This document shows, piece by piece, positions 60,301 through 61,347 of a stretch of 64,000 nucleotides of DNA; within the stretch, counting starts at the first letter, position 1, and the number at the start of each line of letters is the position of its first letter. The notes beneath the pieces were generated by a model. That model saw nothing but the letters and a program-made list of their open reading frames with translations, was not told where the DNA came from and ran no database searches. Origin of the DNA: Acanthaster planci (lineage: Eukaryota > Echinodermata > Asteroidea > Valvatida > Acanthasteridae); assembly GCF_001949145.1 (NCBI RefSeq), contig NW_019091415.1, forward strand, positions 359,040 to 423,039, in the 5' to 3' direction. The translations under genes and the position numbers were made by a program.

Positions 60301-61347
60301 GAAAATATCTCAGAAAAATCCCCAATCATCATTGCATATAATAATGTCTTTGAAGTTATTGAATTCTAAAAAATGGATATTTTCTATACTACAACTTTGT
60401 AGTCGTACAATTAACATTAGATTTATGAAAGGAAATGTTCAAAGTGTGATGAGTTAAGATTGTGGCAGCAACTTAAGAGGGTACTAGCTGTGGTATGGTG
60501 CATGATCATGTTTAAAATAATGATCTTCTGCTACATTAGAGTTGGCAAGGGACCAAGTTGGCATGGCAGAGTTCGTATGGATCCAAGCTGGTTTGGGTCC
60601 AAGTTGACCTAATACCTTTTGTGCCTATAGAAGGCTACTCCAACACTTAGCTTAATTTCTAGTAAATTAGGAAATCATCACTAAATGTGTGAAAGATACG
60701 ATACACACCAGTTTTTTGAAAAACATTACATCTGGGATTTTGTTCACAATCTGAAACATCCCAAATTTTAACATACAGCAGGGAATTTGGTCTGTGTTTT
60801 CAACTAAACATATGTTGAGCAAATTTGGGATTATTTAGAAAGTTACGGGAAAATACACTTTTTTTATAATTTTGGCAGGAAAATTGGCAACCACAATGGA
60901 TTTTGTCGAAAATGTGCACTTTTGCGAGGACTTTGTTGATTACACCACCTATTTTCTTAAACAGCAGTATTTTTTGAGTATAAAAATGTCCCAAATTTCA
61001 AGGGAGCACACCATGTAGGGTAAACTCATTTTTTTATGTTTTGGAGCTCAGACTATAACTTTGCTACAGAGTTTCTGAATTACCTAGCAGATGCTGATCA
61101 AGTGATGCAAAAACCAAAGTATTTGCAATCTTTCTAGGCAACTTACTTATCTTGGTTACTGCACAGAAAGTTGTGTAGATCCTTCAGCTGTTGGCTGGCC
61201 ATCTCACGGAGCAAAGTAGTAAACTTATTTTCCCATTCATGACAGTGCCCAAGTAAAGCAGTTTTAAGTGGTGAGCAGTCCAGAAGCACAAACTGTATGT
61301 TAAGAACAGTTTCTTCCTTTTGTACATTGTTGGCCACTTCTGTGTAC
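6158..61347 (-). CDS. DNAH2-like: Axonemal dynein heavy chain, DNAH2-like, 13 internal exons (partial gene)
   Basis: Thirteen minus-strand exons with AG acceptors and GT donors join in one open frame of exactly 853 codons. The product is a force-generating ATPase of ciliary and flagellar inner dynein arms. Seen here are the C-terminal tail, the linker region ([17 protein letters not shown] in exon 10) and the start of AAA1 with Walker A GPAGTGKT (6269-6292). Phrases such as [60 protein letters not shown] and SLNKRDKW-type [12 protein letters not shown] are what I associate with DNAH2 (I1/f, 1-beta heavy chain); the paralogue is by recognition, not alignment. A full heavy chain is over 4,000 residues, so this is about a fifth. 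N-terminal exons lie beyond 64000; AAA1 Walker B through the C-terminus lie beyond position 1. No stop or frameshift was found, so the gene appears functional. Introns reach 11.3 kb and hold all the mobile elements. Confidence 0.88.
6348..6836. other. Dynein intron, unannotated part
   Basis: AT-rich intron sequence with no recognised coding or repeat structure. Confidence 0.5.
6837..7351 (+). mobile_element. TTAA-flanked MITE, copy A (internally deleted)
   Basis: Starts TTAA-CCACTTCATGCC and ends GCAGGAAGTGG-TTAA, so CCACTTC/GAAGTGG termini sit between TTAA target copies, the target of piggyBac-type transposases (Kolobok also uses TTAA). Compared with copy B it lacks about 26 bases near 7073 and about 65 bases near 7276. 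It encodes nothing and is non-autonomous. Confidence 0.8.
7352..8974. other. Dynein intron, unannotated part
   Basis: No supported gene. A short run of 13-base repeats (GxCACCTTTTGT type) lies at 8928-8972 directly before the next TTAA element. Otherwise nothing recognised. Confidence 0.5.
8928..8972. repeat. 13-base tandem repeat, about 3.5 units
   Basis: Reads GTGGACACCTTTT, GTCTACACCTTTT, GTTGACACCTTAA, GTCTACC in succession. It abuts the left end of the TTAA element copy B. Confidence 0.65.
8975..9570 (+). mobile_element. TTAA-flanked MITE, copy B (longest form)
   Basis: TTAA at 8975-8978 and 9567-9570 enclose 588 bases with CCACTTCATGCC and GCAGGAAGTGG ends. High identity to copy A along its length, but it keeps two internal segments missing from A. 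Same family as the inverted copy at 28.8 kb. Non-coding. Confidence 0.83.
9571..10724. other. Dynein intron, unannotated part
   Basis: No supported gene. A GC-richer patch with a short palindromic ccgggactccct...agggagtccacctggg lies near 10147-10193. Otherwise intron-like. Confidence 0.45.
10725..11017 (-). CDS. DNAH2-like: Dynein heavy chain exon 12 of window (linker to AAA1)
   Basis: Acceptor ctgttttttaag and donor gtaagt frame 293 bases encoding [37 protein letters not shown] and [20 protein letters not shown]. The [17 protein letters not shown] stretch opens AAA1 in dynein heavy chains; the final AG joins A of the next exon as arginine. Confidence 0.92.
11018..11732. other. Dynein intron 11-12
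   Basis: AT-rich intron with a perfect 11-bp hairpin at 11343-11367 (GCTAAGCTCTC, loop ACA, complement). No gene recognised. Confidence 0.5.
11343..11367. repeat. Perfect 11-bp hairpin with 3-base loop
   Basis: GCTAAGCTCTC - ACA - GAGAGCTTAGC. It is an isolated palindrome with no flanking element recognised. Confidence 0.7.
11733..11969 (-). CDS. DNAH2-like: Dynein heavy chain exon 11 of window (linker end)
   Basis: Acceptor ttatgacag and donor gtaaaa frame 237 bases encoding [36 protein letters not shown] and [19 protein letters not shown], ending KKKQ. The family motif W-PGQ...QW-----A is intact. Confidence 0.9.
11970..13161. other. Dynein intron 10-11
   Basis: AT-rich intron. A segment at 12762-12800 (acgagggtgctgaaagt) is mariner-terminus-like but no element could be delimited. 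No coding feature supported. Confidence 0.45.
13162..13478 (-). CDS. DNAH2-like: Dynein heavy chain exon 10 of window (linker)
   Basis: The largest exon seen, 317 bases, with acceptor ttttttttcag and donor gtttgt. It encodes [38 protein letters not shown] and [18 protein letters not shown]. The [15 protein letters not shown] run is a landmark of the dynein linker. Confidence 0.92.
13479..15300. other. Left part of 10-kb dynein intron
   Basis: No recognised gene. An open frame at 14932-15228 on the plus strand (98 codons, [18 protein letters not shown]) has protein-like composition and may be a fragment of an unidentified element; I cannot assign it. Confidence 0.4.
15300..18600. repeat. Unclassified degenerate repeat-rich DNA, possible decayed retroelement
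   Basis: GC content is higher than in the surrounding intron and many overlapping short open frames occur on both strands, none intact. Related blocks recur, for example gatgtggc...cattcac at 16730-16770 and again at 16965-17000, and ggtgtgt...ggatggagtggttg-like blocks at 17090-17180 and 18100-18150. The minus strand reads as Ser/Pro/Thr-rich protein with repeated PTxxFPTA-like phrases. This is consistent with a decayed coding element, but no RT, integrase, transposase or capsid motif was recognised. Confidence 0.35.
18601..18901. other. Probable 3' UTR/tail of minus-strand LINE fragment
   Basis: TTA/TTATT-rich sequence at 18640-18680 lies downstream of the LINE C-terminal fragment on its strand. 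Assignment as its 3' region is by position only. Confidence 0.3.
18902..19047 (-). pseudogene. LINE reverse-transcriptase ORF, extreme C-terminal fragment
   Basis: Reads [39 protein letters not shown] and TYTSLLF on the minus strand. 'FxVRGxxxxNxLPxxLKSxxxLxxFKxxxxxxLF' is the typical C-terminal end of L2/CR1-like non-LTR ORF2 proteins. The rest of the ORF is interrupted by the TA-flanked MITE at 19048 and is not found beyond it. Confidence 0.6.
19048..19376 (+). mobile_element. TA-flanked MITE, copy 1
   Basis: Bounded by TAGAGGGATCCC on the left and GAAATCCCTCTA on the right, so a TAGAGGGAT inverted terminal repeat. An inverted homologous copy at 27658-28089 shares long stretches, including gaggctgtatgtgtcagctt and aaaggtatgttaaatt. 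Ending in TA suggests a Tc1/mariner-like target duplication. It is inserted in the LINE C-terminal fragment. Confidence 0.72.
19377..20019. other. Intron DNA between MITE and LINE
   Basis: No coding feature recognised. The 5' UTR of the LINE that starts about 20020 may extend into this stretch. Confidence 0.4.
20249..21338 (+). pseudogene. LINE endonuclease domain, interrupted
   Basis: Two open segments, 20249-20557 and 20682-21338, belong to one endonuclease. Motifs in order are TNARS (N-terminal strand), TESW (catalytic glutamate region), GDFN and SDH. A stop and frame change separate them. After SDH, a basic region ([19 protein letters not shown]) leads towards the RT. Confidence 0.75.
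21395..22292 (+). pseudogene. LINE RT remnant with internal deletion
   Basis: N-terminal RT motifs ([17 protein letters not shown]) are followed directly by post-palm thumb sequence ([33 protein letters not shown]) and the C-terminal region. Several frame changes and stops occur. Loss of the palm makes it catalytically void. Confidence 0.7.
22400..22632. repeat. About 57-base tandem repeat in LINE 3' UTR, four degenerate units
   Basis: Successive units share CTTGTCTTGTTTATGG, TTTTAAGTGGTTAATTT and TGTGTGTTTTATAT. Units begin near 22400, 22462, 22516 and 22575. Tandem repeats in the 3' UTR occur in some CR1/L2-type LINEs. Confidence 0.65.
22964..23425 (+). pseudogene. Penelope-like element, 5' part of RT ORF
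   Basis: Plus-strand frame reads [39 protein letters not shown] and [12 protein letters not shown], then in another frame [15 protein letters not shown] before a stop. 'LSxxExxLLxKGLxFxPxP...LK-NK--VIKPADKG' is the N-terminal signature of Penelope-like RT ORFs; the conserved ADKG is replaced by YKKA here. The strand is strikingly G-poor. The RT catalytic part is absent because the copy stops about 60 bases before dynein exon 9. Confidence 0.6.
23484..23622 (-). CDS. DNAH2-like: Dynein heavy chain exon 9 of window (linker)
   Basis: Acceptor ttttactttgcag and donor gtattg frame 139 bases encoding [20 protein letters not shown] and [10 protein letters not shown]. The last G joins GT of the next exon as glycine, giving [13 protein letters not shown]. 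The next intron is 10,005 bases and holds LINE, MITE and unclassified repeat DNA. Confidence 0.89.
23623..24283. other. Dynein intron 8-9, left part
   Basis: AT-rich sequence without a recognised gene. A block around 24230-24296 (gagactaacaccatttaaagta) recurs in degenerate form at 24770-24842, indicating an older dispersed or tandem repeat into which the tRNA-containing element inserted. Confidence 0.45.
24297..24628 (+). mobile_element. 332-bp element with internal tRNA-like promoter and 13-bp TSD
   Basis: The 13-mer ACCATTTAAAGTA occurs exactly at 24284-24296 and 24629-24641 and brackets this insertion. Inside, 24297-24335 pairs as an inverted repeat with 24367-24405, enclosing ggtttgcccttaccc; a reverse copy of that enclosed block (gggtaagggcaaaaccc) ends the element near 24604-24621. 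A tRNA-like Pol III region lies between. The TSD length fits retroposition (SINE-like), while the inverted arrangement is more like a MITE; the class is unresolved. Confidence 0.68.
24462..24534 (+). tRNA. tRNA-like sequence (SINE head or tRNA pseudogene)
   Basis: Perfect A box TGGTCGAGTGG (24469-24479) and perfect B box GGTTCGAGTCC (24514-24524), spaced as in tRNA genes. D stem GTC/GAC and T stem GTGGG/CCCAC are intact and the acceptor stem pairs 6 of 7 with one wobble. The anticodon arm (CTGTACTGGTAAGTAG) pairs poorly, so no anticodon is assigned; a GGT (Thr)-like loop is possible. It lies within the 332-bp element, so it is most likely a retroposon promoter and not a working tRNA. Confidence 0.6.
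25020..25146. repeat. 52-base tandem repeat, 2.4 units
   Basis: Units start at 25020, 25072 and 25124, exactly 52 bases apart, each opening TTGTTTYRGCCAG and containing GAAACAAT...TTTTAATGAAAA-like sequence. Confidence 0.7.
25206..25341. repeat. About 34-base minisatellite, four units, C-rich
   Basis: Degenerate repeats of CCATCCAATCATCCCATCC followed by ATTTCCTACTCTGCCC. Pyrimidine-rich on the plus strand, within the dynein intron. Confidence 0.7.
25648..25828 (-). CDS. DNAH2-like: Dynein heavy chain exon 8 of window (linker)
   Basis: Acceptor tctacattccag and donor gtacat frame 181 bases encoding [39 protein letters not shown] and [10 protein letters not shown]. These are linker motifs shared by axonemal heavy chains. 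Confidence 0.9.
25829..27657. other. Dynein intron 7-8, left and central part
   Basis: No supported gene. From about 26895 the sequence TTTAAAGGTGGTGTACACC opens a block with the look of a dispersed element end (GTGTACAC is palindromic), running through gttttcgagaaaacaac at about 27027; the right boundary could not be found. Short direct repeats of gtgtgNggaaata occur at 27523 and 27549. Confidence 0.4.
27658..28089 (-). mobile_element. TA-flanked MITE, copy 2 (inverted)
   Basis: Ends are TAGAGGGATTTC and GGGATCCCTCTA-like (read from both sides TAGAGGGAT). In the minus orientation it aligns with 19048-19376 and carries about 100 extra bases in the distal part. It ends 18 bases from dynein exon 7 and 12 bases from its splice donor. 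Confidence 0.72.
28108..28238 (-). CDS. DNAH2-like: Dynein heavy chain exon 7 of window (linker)
   Basis: Acceptor tatttttgtag and donor gttagt frame 131 bases encoding [18 protein letters not shown] and [20 protein letters not shown]. The final AA joins G of the next exon to restore lysine before STDDVFQ. A second GT (gtaaga) lies 4 bases downstream, but only gttagt preserves frame. A TA-flanked MITE lies 18 bases away in the intron. Confidence 0.86.
28239..28840. other. Dynein intron 6-7, left part
   Basis: AT-rich intron with no recognised gene or repeat. Confidence 0.5.
28841..29436 (-). mobile_element. TTAA-flanked MITE, copy C (inverted)
   Basis: TTAA at 28841-28844 and 29433-29436 enclose 588 bases with CCACTTCCTGCC and GCAGCAAGTGG ends. 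In reverse orientation it matches copy B throughout, including both segments missing from copy A. It lies 28 bases from dynein exon 6. Confidence 0.8.
29465..29677 (-). CDS. DNAH2-like: Dynein heavy chain exon 6 of window (linker start)
   Basis: It begins at acceptor cgcatttacag followed by GAGAGGAATTGGGAG (ERNWEIVE), preferred over an acceptor 44 bases upstream because [12 protein letters not shown] is the conserved family junction. It encodes [20 protein letters not shown] and [17 protein letters not shown], which is linker (DHC_N2) sequence. Donor is gtaata. A TTAA-flanked mobile element ends only 28 bases beyond the exon on the intron side. Confidence 0.87.
29678..30654. other. Dynein intron 5-6 up to the assembly gap
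   Basis: AT-rich intron becoming GC-rich from 30440, where CCGGTA-containing short repeats (ggtagcccacccggta, ggccggtatcaggcc) begin just before the gap. Confidence 0.5.
30655..31467. other. Assembly gap, 813 Ns
   Basis: Undetermined bases. CCGGTA-rich repeat fragments flank both sides (before the gap and again at 31483-31506), so the gap probably reflects a collapsed or unsequenced GC-rich tandem repeat. The dynein frame joins across the intron without missing residues. Confidence 0.98.
31468..32545. other. Intron DNA right of the gap
   Basis: Starts with ggccggtagccaggcc-type repeat remnants, then AT-rich intron. At 32400-32530 several taaatctacag/tgtagattc words recur in both orientations, giving weak hairpin potential. 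No gene recognised. Confidence 0.4.
32546..32741. mobile_element. 196-bp inverted-repeat element
   Basis: Left GATGGGGAATTTCACCATGA and AACGTTGTTATCACATGG-ACGCCATTT pair with the right end, whose reverse complement reads GATGGGTAATTCGGCCAT and AGGTGTTATCACCATGG-GCGCCATTT. Arms are about 60 bases. The centre is CA-rich. Likely an old MITE; no target duplication established. Confidence 0.55.
32742..34200. other. Dynein intron 5-6, central part
   Basis: No supported gene or repeat; open frames here are short and lack recognisable motifs. Confidence 0.4.
34201..34760 (-). pseudogene. LINE endonuclease fragment
   Basis: Minus-strand reading at about 34610-34740 gives [16 protein letters not shown], a stop, then [16 protein letters not shown]. 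GDFNVHxDD is the central endonuclease motif of CR1/L2-like LINEs. Downstream, 34201-34458 is an open frame ([20 protein letters not shown]) of unknown identity that may or may not belong to it. Neither the RT nor the 5' end was found. Confidence 0.5.
34761..35859. other. Dynein intron 5-6, between LINE remnants
   Basis: No coding feature recognised. Just before the next LINE, tacatgtacagtgtacatgt (35832-35851) is a palindrome of the acatgta type common in this sequence. Confidence 0.4.
36193..36725 (+). pseudogene. LINE endonuclease domain, stops and frameshift
   Basis: Starts [19 protein letters not shown] and reads [13 protein letters not shown] (degenerate for the catalytic ETR/EtRW motif). 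A stop follows at 36373-36375, then [35 protein letters not shown] and a frame change before the expected GDFNARVG. Confidence 0.72.
37207..38953 (+). pseudogene. LINE reverse transcriptase, multiply interrupted
   Basis: All main RT blocks can be read: [56 protein letters not shown], then a frameshift near 38000, [47 protein letters not shown] and [21 protein letters not shown]. The FADD catalytic box is intact. Stops at about 38156 and 38453 and the shift near 38000 abolish a full product. Confidence 0.82.
39220..39356 (+). pseudogene. LINE C-terminal zinc finger
   Basis: Reads [19 protein letters not shown], then [15 protein letters not shown] and a stop at 39354-39356. Cx2C...Hx3C-type finger of the kind ending this LINE family, probably for nucleic acid binding. 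All four ligands are present. Confidence 0.7.
39421..40974. other. Dynein intron 5-6, right part
   Basis: No gene recognised. Contains a GAAATGAAAAT-type A-rich simple stretch at 40345-40420. Confidence 0.45.
40975..41136 (-). CDS. DNAH2-like: Dynein heavy chain exon 5 of window (tail/linker border)
   Basis: Acceptor tatgtgctag and donor gtgaaa frame 162 bases that translate as [19 protein letters not shown] and then [11 protein letters not shown], ending LHRELK. The exon is short and its open frame is interrupted outside the splice sites. Tryptophan spacing (VW...EW..LW.AW) and joining phase fit the family. Confidence 0.82.
41137..42250. other. Dynein intron 4-5, left part
   Basis: AT-rich, no recognised gene or repeat. 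Confidence 0.5.
42251..43018. other. Unassigned block with open frames on both strands and a 33-base repeat
   Basis: Minus frame at 42391-42774 (127 codons, [17 protein letters not shown]) overlaps a plus Pro/Thr/Ser-rich frame at 42740-43018. In the latter, ATCACTGTCCTTCATCTTGC and ACTGCCCCTCATCCTGCC start two units of about 33 bases. GC content is above the intron level, so this may be a decayed element, but no domain was recognised. Confidence 0.3.
43019..44140. other. Dynein intron 4-5, middle part
   Basis: Includes a plus open frame 43371-43895 (174 codons) rich in Thr/Ser/Phe without recognised domain. Composition suggests decayed repeat sequence. Not called as a gene. Confidence 0.35.
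44141..45190 (+). mobile_element. L2-like LINE fragment with RT core missing
   Basis: Reads [15 protein letters not shown] (endonuclease end, from about 44152), then [19 protein letters not shown] and [18 protein letters not shown], a region normally between endonuclease and RT. At about 44690 it jumps to [20 protein letters not shown]-type C-terminal ORF2 sequence ([19 protein letters not shown], 44840-44895). The whole RT is absent. TTTTATTTT-rich 3' UTR and AATAAA at 45182-45187 follow. Dead. Confidence 0.7.
45191..45933. other. Dynein intron 4-5, right part
   Basis: AT-rich intron, no recognised feature. Confidence 0.5.
45934..46097 (-). CDS. DNAH2-like: Dynein heavy chain exon 4 of window (tail)
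   Basis: Acceptor tttgttgaag and donor gtatgt frame 164 bases encoding [20 protein letters not shown], then [20 protein letters not shown] and IQQIDK. It is helical stem; the frame continues into DLDHLETVW of the next exon. Confidence 0.88.
46098..46846. other. Dynein intron 3-4, left part
   Basis: No gene or delimited repeat recognised. Confidence 0.5.
46847..47033. mobile_element. Foldback MITE, 187 bp
   Basis: Nearly the whole element is one inverted repeat. GTGTTGTATA...TGGTAAGAATAATTGC and GACAGATGAAACGGTCTATTCC on the left pair with GGAATAGACGTTTCATCTG, GCAATTATTCTTACCA and TATACCAACAC on the right, around an 18-base loop (atgaggcgaagccaagag). Arms are about 80 bases. ATGCA flanks on both sides may be a target duplication. 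Confidence 0.78.
47034..50844. other. Dynein intron 3-4, middle part
   Basis: No supported gene. A 21-base-period doublet of ACGTTCCATATTAGG lies at 49092-49127. At about 50400-50530 GGGGCAGACGGTT and AACCGTCTG...TGACCCC form an inverted repeat around two GTTGAACTGT copies, possibly another small element. The plus frame at 48039-48299 (Arg/Gln-rich, 86 codons) has no recognised domain. Confidence 0.4.
50845..51243. mobile_element. TTAA/AGGG-ended MITE, 399 bp
   Basis: Left TTAA-AGGGTCCATGAA and right TTCATGGGCCCT-TTAA form a terminal inverted repeat with TTAA on both sides. AGGG after TTAA is typical of Kolobok-type ends; a piggyBac-type origin is possible. Interior is non-coding. Confidence 0.72.
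51244..52359. other. Dynein intron 3-4, right part
   Basis: AT-rich; a short (TA)n run at 51565-51577. No gene recognised. Confidence 0.5.
52360..52534 (-). CDS. DNAH2-like: Dynein heavy chain exon 3 of window (tail)
   Basis: Acceptor atcaatgcag and donor gtaagt frame 175 bases, starting [17 protein letters not shown] and including [20 protein letters not shown]. It is alpha-helical stem sequence. The last base G joins GA of the next exon to give glycine (NSNG-PF). Confidence 0.88.
52535..53469. other. Dynein intron 2-3, left part
   Basis: No gene recognised. The end of the DIRS-like element below may extend into 53330-53470 but no motif was read there. Confidence 0.45.
53590..53817 (-). 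pseudogene. SGNH-hydrolase-like motif in retroelement
   Basis: Reads [35 protein letters not shown] and [20 protein letters not shown]. The pattern VGSSIIRxA...W.G..W...LIVVHLGxNDL is what I know from SGNH-type domains carried in some DIRS-related and other invertebrate elements; the first serine (GDS/GSS) is replaced by P here (GDP). The fused position next to YLDD implies internal deletion. Confidence 0.5.
53818..54345 (-). pseudogene. DIRS-like reverse transcriptase fragment
   Basis: [20 protein letters not shown], then AKSDT...[14 protein letters not shown] (palm strand, catalytic D of AKxDI replaced by context AKSD), frame change near 54000, [30 protein letters not shown] with the two catalytic aspartates. 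RT is N- and C-terminally incomplete. Confidence 0.6.
54609..54958 (-). pseudogene. DIRS-like gag zinc-knuckle region
   Basis: Frame 54609-54875 has [20 protein letters not shown], then [16 protein letters not shown]. This repeated C/H pattern (CxxxFNxxGCxxxxCKFxHxCxxCxxxxHxxxxC) is common at the C-terminus of DIRS-type gag and binds the RNA template. Upstream (54880-54955) reads [16 protein letters not shown] in another frame, so the copy is frameshifted. Confidence 0.55.
55599..58563. other. Dynein intron 2-3, right part, with unassigned open frames
   Basis: A plus open frame at 56292-56732 (146 codons; [32 protein letters not shown]) is long for AT-rich DNA but matches nothing I recognise. 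From 57500 to 58320 the plus strand is Pro/Ser/Thr-rich across several frames ([19 protein letters not shown]), possibly decayed gag of another retroelement. No catalytic motif seen. Confidence 0.35.
58564..58720 (-). CDS. DNAH2-like: Dynein heavy chain exon 2 of window (tail)
   Basis: Acceptor ttgttacag and donor gttagt frame 157 bases encoding [18 protein letters not shown] and [21 protein letters not shown]. The split codon AA|G with the previous exon restores lysine. [18 protein letters not shown] sequence is a strong marker of this heavy-chain class. Confidence 0.88.
58721..59403. other. Dynein intron 1-2, left part
   Basis: No recognised gene. A short imperfect palindrome (actgaatactggaattcagt, 59375-59394) directly precedes the long-TIR element. 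Confidence 0.45.
59404..60610. mobile_element. 1.2-kb element with long, repeat-built terminal inverted repeats
   Basis: The left end (59404-59525) is a degenerate tandem array of GACCCAA and CCAACTC units. The right end (60541-60610) is its inverse: the reverse complement reads GGTCAACTTGGACCCAAACC against left GAGTCAACTCTGACCCAAAG. Inside, 59880-60020 has a second theme, ACAACTCGACCGTTTGCCAA. A plus frame at 60026-60457 (143 codons) has no recognised domain. The element class is unknown; no target duplication was established. Confidence 0.5.
60611..61146. other. Dynein intron 1-2, right part
   Basis: AT-rich intron, nothing recognised. Confidence 0.5.
61147..61347 (-). CDS. DNAH2-like: Dynein heavy chain exon 1 of window (tail)
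   Basis: Acceptor ctctcaacag precedes GTACACAGAAG; the first base completes a codon from an upstream exon outside or not recognised in the window. Donor is gtaagt (plus 61141-61146). It encodes about 67 residues including [20 protein letters not shown] and ends in NQDK across the junction. This is tail (N-terminal DHC region) sequence. I found no further upstream exon between 61348 and 64000. Confidence 0.85.
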
